DNA of 64,000 nucleotides, taken from the NCBI GenBank assembly GCA_964023275.1, contig OZ029917.1, forward strand, positions 23,786,005 through 23,850,004. Direction: 5' to 3'. The stretch is from Norana najaformis. Lineage: Eukaryota; Annelida; Clitellata; Crassiclitellata; Hormogastridae. Position numbers and translations under genes: made by a program. Positions 47,676 to 61,200 of the stretch are shown in pieces (position 1 is the stretch's first letter; the number at the start of each line of letters is the position of its first letter). The notes beneath the pieces are model-generated. The model saw only the letters and a list, made by a program, of their open reading frames with translations, was not told the DNA's origin and did not search any database.

Positions 47676-49590
47676 ATGCCAAGAACTTATAAGAAGTTTT
47701 AAGCTGCGTCCAAACAGTGTGAGCAAAAAGTCGCCTTGGTCTATTGATCTTGAACAAGCAGATGCAATCAATCAGTCAATCAGATGCCATAATATTCATC
47801 CAGGGCAGAAGCTATGCCGTTGTTGCAGAAGACAGTTCAGTTATTGTTGATCCAGACTAAAGAAGCATAGGACACGCTTAACAGAAGCCTGACAGATGCT
47901 GGATCCTCTCCAGTGAAGACACAGATTTAGTACACAAGACAAAGTAAGCTATGGCAAGAGAAAAGCTCGTGAAGTCAAGGAAGCTGCTGTTTCACTGCGG
48001 CAACTATCTTCAGAGCGCCCTCTAATGTCTTGAAGCAGACTGCAGCAGAGTGTGAAAAATGTGTTGACTTGCGGCAGTTGTTTGATGCACTAAAAGAAAA
48101 GCCATCCATTACAGATTTGAAAGGAAAGAAGCTGAAAATTCTTACTCTGGCACATCGTAGCTGACAATAGGAAAAACTGTCCAGGAGTTTATTGTCTCCA
48201 TTTACGTGGTAAATAAGGCAAGATCCATCAGAAAGCAGCACAGAATTATAGCAGTTACATTGCCAAGCAAGAAGAGAACTGTCACAAGCAACAGTTGATA
48301 AAGTTATTGCATTTTATGAGAGTGATGAGCTCTCAAGAATGTGCCCTGAAAAGAAGGAATATGTTATTGCACGAGTGTGTGGGCAGAAATTACAGGAACA
48401 GAAAAGACTTCTGCTTATTTACCTCAAAGACATGGCATTGCATGAACAGTTTAAGGCAAAAGAGCCACCACACAAAATGGGGTTTCTAAATTCGGCAAAT
48501 TGAGACCTCACTGGTGTGTGCTTGACTTCCAGGAGTTCACATTTGGTTTGCACCTGTGCTAGAATGTTAAATTGTTGGTTGCGTCACTGGTGTCAAAAGA
48601 CTGCAAGGAACTAACGAAGACCATGGTATGCGACATCAATTCAAGGACATCACTTCACACAATGTGAGACTGTAGGTTTTTTGTCAAAGAGCTTGGCAGG
48701 CAGATGGATGATACATGATTTCATATCAGAGGCTCAGTCAGCTTATCTGTCATTGTGTAAGAGCAACTTGACGGAAGAAATAACGATAATGCTCCTGGAC
48801 TTTGTCAAGAATTATTCTTTTATCGAACAAGATGCAATTCAGAGACACCACTGAAATAATAGTCAGGCAATTGCTGGATGTCATCAAATGCAGGAAAGAC
48901 ACAATATGAAGTAGCCTAGCTGTTTGGCATTAACAGTGCTGATAAAAGTACAAAAGGATTTAGCACTGCAGGAATTGTACGACTGATGAAGACTGTGACA
49001 GTGGAAGCTCAGATAAATCCAAAATCTGCCATTATCGTAACTGTAAACTCCAAATTTCTAAAGCACTACTTAAAAGCTAAGCACAGAGCACCAGCTTATT
49101 CATTAGTGCTGCGTCAAGTCAGTGGGGCTGTCCAACGACGCCATGTCAAGAACCAAGTCTGGCTGCCAGAAGACCAGAGAGAGAAGGGGGAAAGGAGCTG
49201 TTAGCGTGGGTTGTGTTTAAGCCAAGAGAAATGGGAAGGCAGGGATTCAGCACAGAAGTTGGACCCTGAAGTTCAAATTCCTTCTGAATCTACTGTTGTT
49301 CCTACAGCCTATCTGGAAATCACAGAAGTTTATCCCAGCAGAACCCAGGAATTAGAAGCATCAGCTATACCTGAATCATCGTGACAACGTTTGATCTATG
49401 GATCAATCAAGGAATGAATGCAATCATATCTGCAGCAAGGCAATATTGCAAAGTGGTAGCCATGTGTCTGTTGCAGTTATATCTCCATTTCCAGTTGTGC
49501 AACAAAAGAAAACCACTAGAAAGTCAAAGTAAAGTACAAGACTTGTTTTGGTGTAAAGATTGTATTTGTTGACATTGAAGATATAACTGA
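47676..49590 (+). pseudogene. Decayed member of an unclassified multicopy invertebrate gene family
   Basis: Open pieces in changing frames can be read from an ATG at 47676 (MPRTYKK). They include an N-terminal Cys-rich part (IHPGQKLCRCC), a middle block VIAFYESDELSRMCPGKKEY, VIARVCGQKLQEQKRLLLIY, LKD, then GFLKFGKLRPHWCV, and a C-terminal block with NSKFLKHYLKAKHRAPAYS. Many stops and shifts interrupt it. The pattern of a short zinc-binding start followed by (F)Y..D(E/D).SR..PGKK resembles hypothetical proteins common in hydrozoan, coral and arthropod genomes, probably transposon-derived. A second fragment lies at 61638. Function unknown. Confidence 0.5.
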
Positions 49591-49989
49591 CATTTCATGA
49601 GTCAATTAAGAACAGTGACCAAGTATTGGTGCCTAAAAGTGTCTGATTGTTGAATAATGCGATAGCTTATACAAGTTACCTGATATTACTGTTTTCAGTG
49701 GTGTTTTCCCAAGACATTTGTGCATGTAGTTCAGCTCTTTGGTATTGGGGTAAAATCGTTCACACTGGCTAAATTTGCACCTTGCATTGGGGTATATACA
49801 ACAACAAAATTTATCCTAAAATATTTTATTTTGCAGATGCTTTCCACATTACAAACAAAAATAGCCTTGCAGTATATTGTGCTTACTGTGTTTATTGTTT
49901 TCGTGATTTTGTTTAATCTTAGCAGTCAAACTATGTAATTTATGTAATTACAAAAAGAAAATTTGCTGAAATTACCCAATAATTTGCAT

Positions 49990-51040
49990 CTCACTCTGAT
50001 CCTATTGCCTGTTGTTCAGATGTACCTTAGGGTTCTGTCCTGGGCCTCTCCTTTTTTCAATCTTTGATTCACCAATTTGTCAAATTACGTGCATGCACAA
50101 TACGATGGTCCAGCAATATACTGACATTGCTCAACTCTCACTGCTCTCTCCGCCACAGATCCCTCAGCTAAAACGGAACTTTATTCTGTCTAGCTTCTCT
50201 TCACATTTGGTTCTGCTTTAATGATGTTGAATCAACCCCAATACATCAGAGGCAATTCTTTTTACAATTCGTCAGTAAGTGCAGTCTTTCTCTTCTGTTG
50301 AAGTCGGCAACCAAAATCCCATTATCAAAGTTAAAACTGTAGATGTCACCAATGATAACTCACCATGACTTCACAAGTTCACACGTATAGTTGATTTTCA
50401 GGTCTTGTTTCTACCACATCGGGGTTTTTCATCACACCAGGCATTCTCTGACTGATAACATGGCAAAACAATGGCTTGCACACTTGCTGGTTCTCAATTG
50501 GACTATGCAAATGTATTATATGATCTCTTCTCTTTTAATTTAATCTAAAAAAGCTTCAGGTGAACTCTCTACGGTTGCTGTATGTTCTTATTCTGATTCT
50601 TCATCAAATGCTACAGATTGCCTTCGTGAGCTTCACTGGCTTCCTGTTGACTGGCGTATTACATTGGAGACTGCATGCTTGACCTTTAAAGCTAAGAATA
50701 CCATCTTTCCATAATATACTAACCCTCCCAAAAACACCATATTGCCCTAACAGACTGTTGCATTGTTCTGGCACTGGCTTGCTGCTAGAACTGAGATGCA
50801 GAACAAATGTAGGATCACGTGCTTTTAGCTGCTGTGCTTGTATTTGGCATTGTCTACCACAAAAGGCCTTACCTGCCAACTTGCTTTCATCATTTAAGTC
50901 ATTTGTCAAGACTCACTATTTTACTCTAGCTTTTGCCTAACTCTATCATGGCCGCCTAGCAAACATGCATCTGTGCCTCAGATTCAGGTATACTGACCTC
51001 GTCCACATTTTAAGTGCTTTTAATAAATAAAATCAACCCT
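49990..51040 (+). pseudogene. Decayed CR1/L2-like LINE reverse transcriptase
   Basis: Translated pieces follow the order of CR1/L2 reverse transcriptases: LGFCPGPLLFSIF (a worn GVPQGSVLGPLLF motif) and QQYTDIAQLSLL (a worn YADDTQLYL) at about 50020-50150, then LHWLPVDWRI near 50640, and the C-terminal NVGSRAFSCC ... LSSFKSFVKTHYF at 50800-50925. Many stops and a changed catalytic YADD show that it is long dead. The end is near AATAAATAAAATCAACC at 51025. Confidence 0.65.
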
Positions 51041-51044
51041 TTGA

Positions 51045-52700
51045 TTGCCACTCAACTTGTATCTGGTGGTTACAAATGTCGTTCATTGAGTTAATTATTA
51101 TGCTGGGGCAAGGCCATTTAAAGAAGTTGGTGGGGTTAAAACTGTTGTCATGTCACAGTACTATAAAGTTAAACACCAAACAATAAATATGCTGTTTATT
51201 TTAAAAAGAGGTTTCTAAAACAAGATGGAAATGTCCAGATATACACAAATACAGGCCTACATATGAATTTGTGCGAATCCCCCAGAGGCTGTGGCTCAGA
51301 TGAAAAAAGGGTCTCACATTTGATTAAGACATTCAAGTCATGTTAAGGTACAAACCCATTATACATCTATACACACACATGTACATAAATATATATATAT
51401 ATATATACACAAGTAATTGATTGAATTTGCAAGAAAATGCAAGAAAAAGTCAGCATTAAGAAACAAAAAGGAGTCAAAATGAAAACATCAAACCATTTGC
51501 CTCACCACTGATAACTGATTACATAAAACACCACATTTTCAGAAAACATATTACAGCTGAGTTAACAGTAAAATTGAGAAGGAGAAATAGTGCTAGTAAG
51601 CAATTTAAAATAAGTGTTGCAAGAAAAGCACATGAAATACATTGCATGTGATGTCACATGTCACCAGTGGATGACAACTGACAGGGGTTATCCATAAAGG
51701 ATGTCTGCAAAGAGGGAGAAGTAAGCCAAATGCCTACAAGGGAAGAGGTTTTGCCCAATGCAGACATCCACATCTAAATTTGGTAAAACGTTATTTCAGT
51801 ATAGCATGTGCAGCAAATCCCAACTTAAGTCAGACAGTCGACAGTCTGTATTGCGTTGGATCTAATTAGTCCTTGCTGGATTTGGCAGTATCACAATACC
51901 CCACTCCATAGCACTGTTAGCTGTGGAGGATCAACAGGACAGCCTAATCTAGGGTTTAGCCCGAAGCTGGAGGAAGAACGTCCACAAAGGGGTGAGCAGG
52001 TTAGTGTCAAATGCAGAAATATAAGGACAGAGTCAGGGAGAGGTCGTAAATATGTCACTTTATGCAGATTTCCTTTACAGACAACCCCATGATCAAACTC
52101 CAACAATGATTTTGTTGTGTGAAATGGAAACAACCAGACACTCATGGAAGATTTGGAAATGGAATTAAATTTAAATGACAAAATGGATTTAGCTGCTTGG
52201 AAAAATTTATGAAGCACCAAAGGAGTTTATTTGTTCTAGAGTTGAACCTAACTTATACTATCACTTTTGATAGTTTTTTGATAGGTTCTTAAAAGGTGCT
52301 TTACAAAAGCTCAGCTCAGATACAAGCTTGGCTCAGACAAACCAATTCTGCCTGGCAAGCCACTCTGCCAAAGATGCAATTCAACGGCACATACAGGTTC
52401 ATAGCCAAGTCACTGCAATAAACACACAATATGTGGTGCAGTTGAATTCACAACAGTCCAGTCCAAGCCAAATGCTGCAGTACTTGGCAATTATCTAACA
52501 ATGAAGCCAATAACAACTATAATGCCTAACCTAAATAAAACAAAAGCTAAGTATGTTTAAATCTAAGCCATTAACATGGCTCACAAAATCAACAAACAGG
52601 CCAAAGTTTTTTAACCAAAAATTACTTTGAAGTTCTCTGGTGAGATGTCCCAATATTAAGACTTGCAATAAAGTTGTTCTAACTCAGAACAAATCAACAA
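51045..52700. other. AT-rich stretch, probable 3' region of the minus-strand receptor gene
   Basis: No open exon. On the minus strand, 52226-52231 is AATAAA, a candidate polyadenylation signal about 480 bp past the stop codon of the gene at 52708-58240. A short TATA run lies at 51387-51408. Confidence 0.4.
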
Positions 52701-52707
52701 ACACTTC

Positions 52708-54056
52708 TTACATCTTTTCATGACCATGGGGATTTTTTGGAAAATCTATAGATTCATAAGCGCCATCGCGACAAGAATCGCTGTCAGTCTCATATGGCTC
52801 CACTTCTGCAGTGGTGACAATTGGTGCTGGGCCTTGCTGAGCATGGCCAAAGTCTACACGCGAGTACTCGTGCCCCGGGATGGTGACACTGCTGCTAGTA
52901 CTGTCACGCTGACCACTAGGAAAGCAAGTCACAGAGGGTTCTGAACTGTTCTCGCTGACCGGCAGCTGGGGAAGGCTCCTGTCCAGCAAGGAGCTTTCGC
53001 CTGTAGCCCGCGAAGACCCCTTAGTTGGGGTATTAATACTGCTGAGCAAGAGGACTCTGTTTGATGTGGTTGGGGGTGAGCGTGACGCTGTTCTAAGTAA
53101 TGTCACTGGAGAGCTGGGTCTGGTATGGTCCAGAGCTGATCTTCCACTATGTGCCACAGGCGACGACCGTGACGACACCCTTGCTGGTGGCTTTGGGACA
53201 CCAGCAGAAACATTTCTGTCAGTAATGGCACAATGACTAGGTACTTCTGGTGATAACCGTGATGACACTCGGACTGGTGTTATTGGGGTACCACTTGCAT
53301 GACTGACACCCCTGTTATGCACCACTGGCGACGGCCGCGAAGAAACCCTAACTGGTGCCACTGGAGCATTAATACTGTCAGTGCCATTGCCTCTGCTTGG
53401 CACCATTGGTGGCAAGACTGGCATGAGGCGCCGAGTATCCGCATTCACCTGCACTTCTTCATACAGGTTGCGCTGCTTCATCCGAAGTCTTGGACTCGTG
53501 ACGTAAGCCCCTTCTAGTCGTCTCTGCATCCCTATTGGGTCATGGTGGGGCACATATACTGGGTCGTAAGGATGAAATGGCCTCCAGTTCGGCCCAGGCT
53601 CAACGTGTGCATGGCACGAGGGCTTTAAATATGGGTTTTCGACACTTGCTGCTCGCCGTCTGCCATAGACTGACGCTTCAGCCTGGGGTTCTCGTGCAGG
53701 TGCATACAGTCCAGAATCTGGAGAGCCAAAGCATGCTCCCGCAAAATTGTTTCTTGCTCTGCTGGCTGTGGAGGAATTCCAATCACTCTGATCATCCGAA
53801 GACTCGTGGGAGTTCTCATTTTCAGGTGAATGACAGTTGTAGGCAGAAGACGCACTTGCCAGTCGACAGTCAATAAACAGCTCAGAATTTGGCGAAACAA
53901 GATCAGGATCTTCAAAGACCAACTGATCGAGTTCGTTAATGGAATGTTGGTCATCTAGACTTCTTTCAAGCAAAGCAATCTCGTCAGGATGGCTTGAGCC
54001 ACGAGCAATTCGGGTAATCTGAGCATGTACAGATTCTGATATCAAATCAGGTGTTT
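52708..54056 (-). CDS. Terminal exon: cytoplasmic tail of mucin-like receptor-type protein
   Basis: Minus-strand frame of about 449 codons after an acceptor (CTTGATTTTCAG) at 54057, ending with a stop at 52708-52710. No membrane segment. It is Ser/Pro/Arg-rich. Four degenerate repeats of RVSSRxSP type (RVSSRPSPVV, RVSSRLSPEV, RVSSRSSPVA, RTASRSPPTT) lie about 25 residues apart and offer proline-directed and basophilic kinase sites. Tyrosine sites in acidic or hydrophobic context (NLYEEV, HEYSRVDF, EPYETDSD, GAYESIDF) suit SH2 docking, and RSLPQLP suits SH3 binding. This is a signalling tail. It needs 2 bases from the previous exon, whereas the transmembrane exon (55453-55645) leaves 2; a small exon between them is therefore missing from the model. 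One candidate starts at 54582 (KHPGRCKFCSYSC). Confidence 0.7.
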
Positions 54057-55452
54057 CTGAAAATCAAGAAACATGTTCTATCAAACAAGCATATGAAAAG
54101 TTACCTATGCAGCAAAATGTCATGGCCAGGATGATTTAATCTCTCCTCTAATAATGAAGTCATATACATCATCTGTGCAATTAACAAATGACTCTGCATT
54201 GACTGGTATTTGAAGGCAATTAGTAAATCAGCCATTACTTTATACCTTGCCAGTATTTTAGAAGCACCAGAAAACTAGTTATGAAGTGAGAAAAATTATC
54301 AATTATAGAAACTAAATTATAGTAATGGTAGTCTAAACACACGAATTTCATATTTGTTGATACAAGGAGTGAAAACTATGGCCATAACAATGATTGCAAG
54401 TAAAACATTGTTAATTACATTCATAACTGAAATGTTTGTACTGAAATTATTTTCTAATTTAGAAATTTACTTGCTGAAATAAATAAATAAAAGACATGCC
54501 TGTGAGATGCTGCTGGAGTCCACGGTAATGGCGATTTTCAACACACGAATAAGAACAAAACTTGCAACGACCTGGATGTTTACTAAAAACACAGACCAAA
54601 CAATATCAGAAATACAACGAAGAAACATCAAACAAGCCTATAGTTCAATTAGCTGTTTGAGGTCACTATTTTGGGGAGATTTCAGGTTCACCTAACAAGA
54701 CTGTGATGCAGTCTTCCAGTGATGATTCTGCAAGTAAATTTTAAAGTAAACACTGGAACAATATTAATGAAAGTTCCAGGTAAACAGTTGGGAGAGAGAA
54801 TAGTTCTTGAAAACTGCTGTACATAACAAATGAAAATGCTTCACAGACAGTACTCATCCGTGGCCTCTGATTTGCACTCCGGTGCTGGGTTAATTAGTTA
54901 GTTATCATGTAGACACTTAATATATAGAGCCTTCAAGTACCTCACAATGTGAACTAGTTACTGCAAAACAATAACAATAAAAGCGAGTCAAAGGAGACGG
55001 TTAATGAAGCGAAAAAGGTGTCCACAAAATCAGCAAAATTCACTGCAAGGCAATGATTTGCTCACCACAGGCCAGTTTGGCATGGATAATAATCTTGACA
55101 TAATCTTGGCTAGCTAAATACTTCTGTGCTTATAAAAAGTCTGGAAATATGGAAAACAACTATTTCCTGTTTGTGGCAAATTGTCTTGCGACAAGCCGTG
55201 AACAGCAACTGTCATTTTACCATCAGTTCTTTTGTCCATAGCAAACTGTCCTGCAGAGATTTTGTCTCAACACTCATCAATATCAACCTGATTCCAACCA
55301 TTGCGGCAACAACAAAGACAACAACATTTAAACCTACTCATAATGAGGTGCTTTTCAAACTCTGACACCAACAGGGAGAAGACCACAGTTAAGTCCATGC
55401 AAGACACAGAGGCCTTAAATAAATCATCAAAAGACAGAAAACCGTGTCTCAC

Positions 55453-55645
55453 CTACAGCAACGATGAAACTGATGGCAGTAATTACGGAGCAGACAGTAG
55501 ATGAGAGTAGACACAGCCAGTATGAACACAAGTCCGAATACCAGAGACAGACTAATAGCAAGCACAACATTTGTACCCAGGTATGAATCCACAATTCCTG
55601 TCCCATTCAGAGTGCTGTTGAAATCAGACACAGTAGTTTGGTAAT
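55453..55645 (-). CDS. Transmembrane exon of the mucin-like receptor-type protein
   Basis: Minus-strand exon between acceptor CTGTAAAG-complement (TTTACAG|ATTACC) and consensus donor TGTAG|GTGAGA. It enters with 2 bases, matching phase 1 of the upstream exon. It encodes YQTTVSDFNSTLNGTG with two N-glycosylation sequons, a short extracellular stalk, then a single membrane helix (VVLAISLSLVFGLVFILAVS then TLIYCLL). A Cys/His/Arg-rich juxtamembrane stretch follows (RNYCHQFHRCC), which suits palmitoylation. It links the Ser/Thr-rich ectodomain to the long cytoplasmic tail. Confidence 0.75.
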
Positions 55646-56489
55646 CTGTAAAGTACATCATTGAATGTAATGCTGCAATAATCAGATGTAATGTAATGCA
55701 GCAAATGTAATGCAAACAATGTCTCAAATGCAAATAGGAAAACTGAAGAATTGACTGTCACCAGAAGAAACGACTGTCACCACAAGTGTGACAGAAGAAG
55801 TCATGCAGAACCTTTCAACACAAATTTTAGAAAAAAATGTTGTTGCATGAGAATCTCCTTATAACAAAATCACTATAAACAGAATTCTGATATAATGTGG
55901 TCTAAGATAGTGCCACCAATTTTAATCTACCATTAATCTACCATTAGAACATGACCCTTAAAATGCAACAAATTTTAAGGCGGTATTTGATATACATATG
56001 ACTCCTAAAGGCAGCATTAAAAAAGAATTTAAATTAGGGTTTGCAACTTACTTATAAGATTGGCAATGCTGCCATTACCAAAAATTACTGGTAAATTACT
56101 GGTAATTTATGATTCACTAAATATTATTTACAGAAGTACTTTCTTGCAATTATGTATCTGTTAGACGAATCACATTTGTATGTAACTGAAACTGAGCTTA
56201 ACTAAAACCTAGTAATTTAAAAAACAGTGCTGCAAGGGCAACGAGTATTTAAAGATAACTAACTTGTTTACATGCCTCTATATAAATCCCAAAGAAGCAT
56301 CATGGTTCTGAGGTTGAAGGATAATATAATTTGGCTGAGGCACAAACACAAGCAGCAACCCAACAATAGGACACCTTTTAACCTCCCGACTTGCGTTGTT
56401 AGTCATTTTACCGACCTCAAACAGGAAATACGACTGAATGGGCACCAGATGGCGTGGTATTCCAAGGACAGTCACCCATCCGAGTATTA

Positions 56490-56760
56490 ACCAGGTTCCA
56501 CGTTGCTTAACTTTACAGCACTTCCCAACAACATTTCGACGATGCTAATTGGTCACCCAAATGCAGGAAGCATGTATCACTATGTCCACAATGCAACATG
56601 GTATCGCTGACATAATTGGCCCCTTGTTCTGGAAAAGGCTGTCATGCAAACTGCAACATGAGCTTCTTCCCCTTCCTTCGAACCAATTTCACCAACGGTT
56701 GAACATGAGTTTTTAAAGAGGTGCTATATAAATCTGCAATTATGATTACATTAATTACTG
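56490..56760 (+). mobile_element. SINE/LINE 3' tail in an intron of the mucin-like gene
   Basis: Ends in GAGGTGCTATATAAATCTGC then AATTATGATTACATT, the CR1/L2-type tail. The upstream part is not assigned. Confidence 0.35.
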
Positions 56761-56807
56761 TAATCAGACATATAAATACAATACGAAAATGTAAGCAGTA
56801 TTCCTAC

Positions 56808-58240
56808 TTTTAATCTCATTAGTTGTTGCTAGTGAAGACAAGTCACGTTGACCATTAATCTTTGTTGAAAAAGTATATGAAAACGATGACGAAGCTCGAG
56901 ACATTGTTGATTTCTGGAAGGCCAAAGAAGAAGGTGAACTCCTCTTTATCGTGGAAGTTGTAACAAAATCACTACTTCTACCAGTGGTCGGAATGACTGT
57001 TGTACTAGAGTCTTTTTTTGATCGTTTGGTGGAAAAATTAACAGATTTTGTGGTGCCAGTGGATAGTCTGCTCGATAGTTTCACAGATTTTGTTGTGCTG
57101 TGTGTTCCAGAAGCATCAGGCGTGCTTACTGAAGAAGCACTGGCTCGAGTGGTAGTACCTAACTTAATTTCTACTGATGGATCTGGAACAGTTGATGTTG
57201 TTACTGGAACATCGCTTGACATCTCATGTCTCATTATACCATAATTACTGGTACCATTTTGTGTGCCAACTCCATTCAGCGAATCTACGGTAGATGTAAC
57301 ATTACATGCCAAAGTGCTGTCGACGTTTGATGTTAGTGTTGAGAGTGTTGTAGTTAATTTTAATGCTGCAGTTGTATCTGCTTTTGATGTTAAAGTTTCA
57401 CTATCTGAAGTCAATGCTGTCATGAATTTTGATGCCGATGCTGTTTGAAATTCAGACTTTAGTGATGTAGTGGCACTTGATGTTAGCATTGTAGGAACTT
57501 TAGTGTTCTGTGCTGTCATATATTTTGAAGTCTGTCTGGTATCAATGCTTGACTTTAGTGACAAACTAGCACTTGATGTTAATGCTGTAGAAACTCCCGT
57601 TGTCACATCTTTGGATGGTAAACCCGTAGAGATGTTTGATGTAGTGGCAATTTTTGATACTCCCACTTCAGACTTCGGTGTAGATCTGAAAGACGATATT
57701 ACCGTATCTGGTGCCATTGTGGTTTCAAATTGTGAATCAATATCGACAGACGTCTTTGCAGTTTTGACCTCTGGTGTAAGGGTTGGTGTAGTACTGGTAT
57801 CTGATCTATAAGTCGATGAAATTCTGGCTACATAGACGTCTTGCTTAAGGACATTTGACACCGTTGCCAAAATATCTTTTGAAGTCATTGTTGTAGCTAC
57901 AGATGATACTACGACTGTAGCAACTTTAGGGTCTGAAACCATTGAAGTTTTGACAAGTTTACCCAGTGGCAAAGTCGATGAGGGGGCTTCAGTAACTCTG
58001 TCATTCTTAGTTGTAGTTAAAGTCATGTCATCAGCTACAGGAGTCAAGGCTGGCATTCTTTGTTGACTTGTAACAGTGGTTGTTTTCAACTCATGTAGCA
58101 GAACACCTGAGGTGCCAGTCAAGATATCCAGATCAACATCAGCAGACTGCAGATGTTTGCTGTTGGCTACTGTAGCAGGAGATGATGATGCAGTCGTCAT
58201 TGTACTTTCATAGCAGATTCGACAGAAACTCGGACTAGGA
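56808..58240 (-). CDS. Ser/Thr-rich ectodomain exon of the mucin-like protein
   Basis: A 1433-bp minus-strand exon follows a strong acceptor (GATTTCTTCTCATTAG). Its product is dominated by Thr, Ser, Val and Asp in loose repeats around TTSTxKS and LTSSA, with sequons (NIST, NVTS, NGTS, NFST). This is typical of heavily O-glycosylated mucin-like stalks. It ends at donor AAAA|GTAGGA in phase 1, which fits the transmembrane exon. The frame is open 13 codons before the first ATG (SFCRICYEST), so the ATG at 58200 is probably internal. No signal peptide is present; the first exon(s) must lie further right, beyond 58.3 kb. The plus-strand frames rich in Val and Asp over this region are shadows. Confidence 0.75.
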
Positions 58241-61200
58241 CTAATGAGAAGAAATCACATCAGGCTGGCTGTGTTTTATAGCATCATCTACAAAGAAAAG
58301 AACAGCTCAAATGCATCACCAGCATGTTCAAAGTCAGACTCTGATATAGGCAGTCACATACACAGTACTTTTTAGGAGCAGTTGAAGATGTCACATAAAT
58401 CCTGGCATCACACATGGCAGGATCAAGGAAGCAAGCCAGCTACATACATTCCAATTTAGAAAAGCCAGTGCAAAAAACAGAGCCATTAAGCTAGGGAGGA
58501 TCACAGAGCCACTCCAGCCACATTCCCTAAACTCATTTGGGGCATGGCAAGCATGGCTCTACTGGATCTGCCCTTGACAACAGCCAAACCAAGGGTTCAC
58601 ATGTCAACTGAGGTTATACTGCTTATGACAGACACAACTGTGCATTAACAACCTTCTAGGGTTGCTACACAGCATCTGTGCCAGCAGTAACAACAAAAAA
58701 TCCGGAAGCCTCTGGGCATCACCGCTAATAAAGGTAAGTCATGAGAATGGAAGAAAGCCCTAGACAGAAGTGCCACTGATTTTACCACCACATCACACCC
58801 TGGAAATAAAAATGTACCTTACTTATGCCAAGAGCCACTAAAAAATTAATAAAAATTAATAGTTTAAAATAAAATTCCTACAAGATAATGTAAGCCCTCA
58901 CCGATTTGTTCTAAATCAAGGAGTCTATGAAAAATTCAGGAGTATCATAAATTTTATGACTTCAACCATAAAATGTTCTCTTCCCAAACCTATATTTATT
59001 ACTGCTACTGCCTGTACAGCTGCTAATACTATTAATCAGATATATTACTGTACAAATAATAATAATAAGAAGAAGAAGCTTTATAAAGTGCTGTAGTAAG
59101 GCAAAGGCCAAAAAAGGGTGCTGTACAGGTAGTTAGCTATTTCCTTACTGCAGCCACATGTGGTGCAAGTGTCAGCATATGCACCTTAAATTTCCTCCTT
59201 TCCTGTCTCTGCTTCTCCTCCAGGATGTGATCACAATCCTCCGGAGCTGCAGCCAGACTCTTTTCCTTCTCTTATCTTTCCACTGCACCCACTCAACTTT
59301 CTGCTTGCAAGAAAATCATGCACCAATCAGATTTCATCGGGTTTATTTTATTCACTTTCGAGTAACCAATCTCTGCTGTTGCATCAAACTGAGAACAAAA
59401 TGAGTAATCAAGGTCAGATCTGCTCATTCATTACACATTCAAATCAAGAAAAAGTAGTCATAGGCATCATGGTCATAGAGTTGCATCTTTTGAGCAATCC
59501 CAAGTAGTTTGTTCTGTAAGAGAAGCTAAATAAATTGATAAATACAGTACAGTAACAACAAGCATAACAACAGTGCTCCTATAGCCATACCGACCTTTCC
59601 TTAGTGGCTACATGGTTCACCAGGGATACAAATCCCAACACAGAGGAGAAAGGCTACTGGCCAACACCGACCTTACAAATGATGAACTGCAGATTCGAGT
59701 AATTCACAGAACCTTAGATGCACTCATGTGCAGCACCTTTTTTTGGACTTGGCCATGCTATGGTGCTATATAAATCATCTTATTATTATAATTATTATTA
59801 ATGGATATAATTATTATTAATGGATGGTATGGTGTTTCCAAGTTTCTGCCAGCACCAAGATATGAACCAAGTAACTAAACAAACAGTGGTCGTCTCAACT
59901 AATACATCAATGTGAGCACCTACGATATCAAAATATAACAGAAACGACTAATAGCCTACCACCCACTGTGACCTAATGGGAAAGCCAGCACACCAACACA
60001 GAACAAGAAACAAGAATAAAAAACAAGTTCATTTACCGGACACAGACTTCTAAGAAATTTCAGTTGCTAGTGTTGACAGGTGACTCAGGTCTCATGCCCT
60101 GTTTAGCACAATAAGAGAAAGATCTGCAAAACGTCTTGATATACATATATGTAAGTCAGAGATTACTGAGCTCTGAGAATTCTACACTTCTGGGAAAGCT
60201 TCTTTCATTTTGGTGAACATATATCAGCCACCTACACAAATAACTAAGCTATACTTTCGAGCCACTGCACACAGAAATTACTACTCATTTATAACTACTT
60301 GTAATACTGGTGTATACCATACACTGAATGAATTACCAAAATGTTAGATTGCTACTGTGCCTTTTCAGTATTCATCTGTACTTGTACAACAATCCCTTCA
60401 TCTGCATGCTATCTTTCTCTCCTAATCTCTTTCCACAAAATGATTAACCTTATTTCATACTCTCATAATTTGAATCCATGCTCAATAATTAGCATACCAT
60501 ATCATAATGTCTTAGAAATAGTCTTTCTGTAGTACTAATAATAAAAAATAGTAGATTAATGTCATGTAAAACATAAAGAAAACCACATTGCCAGATAGGT
60601 CAATGACCTTGACAGCATTTAAGCAAGACGAATCAGTGAAGGCCCTGCTGGCTTCAGACACTAAATACAGCAAAATATACCAGACATTAATGGCATGCAG
60701 ACTATTAAAGGTGTGCCTTCAAATTCACTGCAATAAATTTCTGCCCAGACGATCACTGGAGAAAAGGTGTTCCATTGTTCACACATCAGTCATGCAACAC
60801 AGCTTCCTAAACTGTAGATGTAACTATAGTTCAGTATGTATTTAGCTTTACATTTACATGAAACCTTTCAAGAATCTCTTGAAGGCATTCCACACCAGCC
60901 TAAGTGGTCTCATAGTTCGACAATAAGTTCATCTGCCAACAAATGATGCAGATTTAACAGAAAAGTCATCATCGGCACTCTCTAGACACAAGCAGAACCA
61001 AGCCAACGGAATCTTAGCTGTGATATGTTGATGACAGATTTCGAGTTTCTCATCTGGGCTTGTGCTGAAGACAAGGAATCATAACAGCCTAGTGGACAGC
61101 ATTCACATCACATGGATATGCTTATCAACTGGTACTACAACTGCCTGCGCCCACGGTAGAAATTGCTGCATCTGATTATCCCTCACATCACCAGATCCAT

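Noticed and set aside
56951..57811. Plus-strand frames rich in Val and Asp opposite the mucin-like exon
   Set aside because: Shadows of the Thr/Ser-rich coding strand; the real exon has splice signals on the minus strand.
58195..58240. FCRICYE, resembling the start of a RING-CH finger (MARCH family)
   Set aside because: Only the first two cysteines are present; Ser/Thr-rich sequence follows instead of the remaining ligands.
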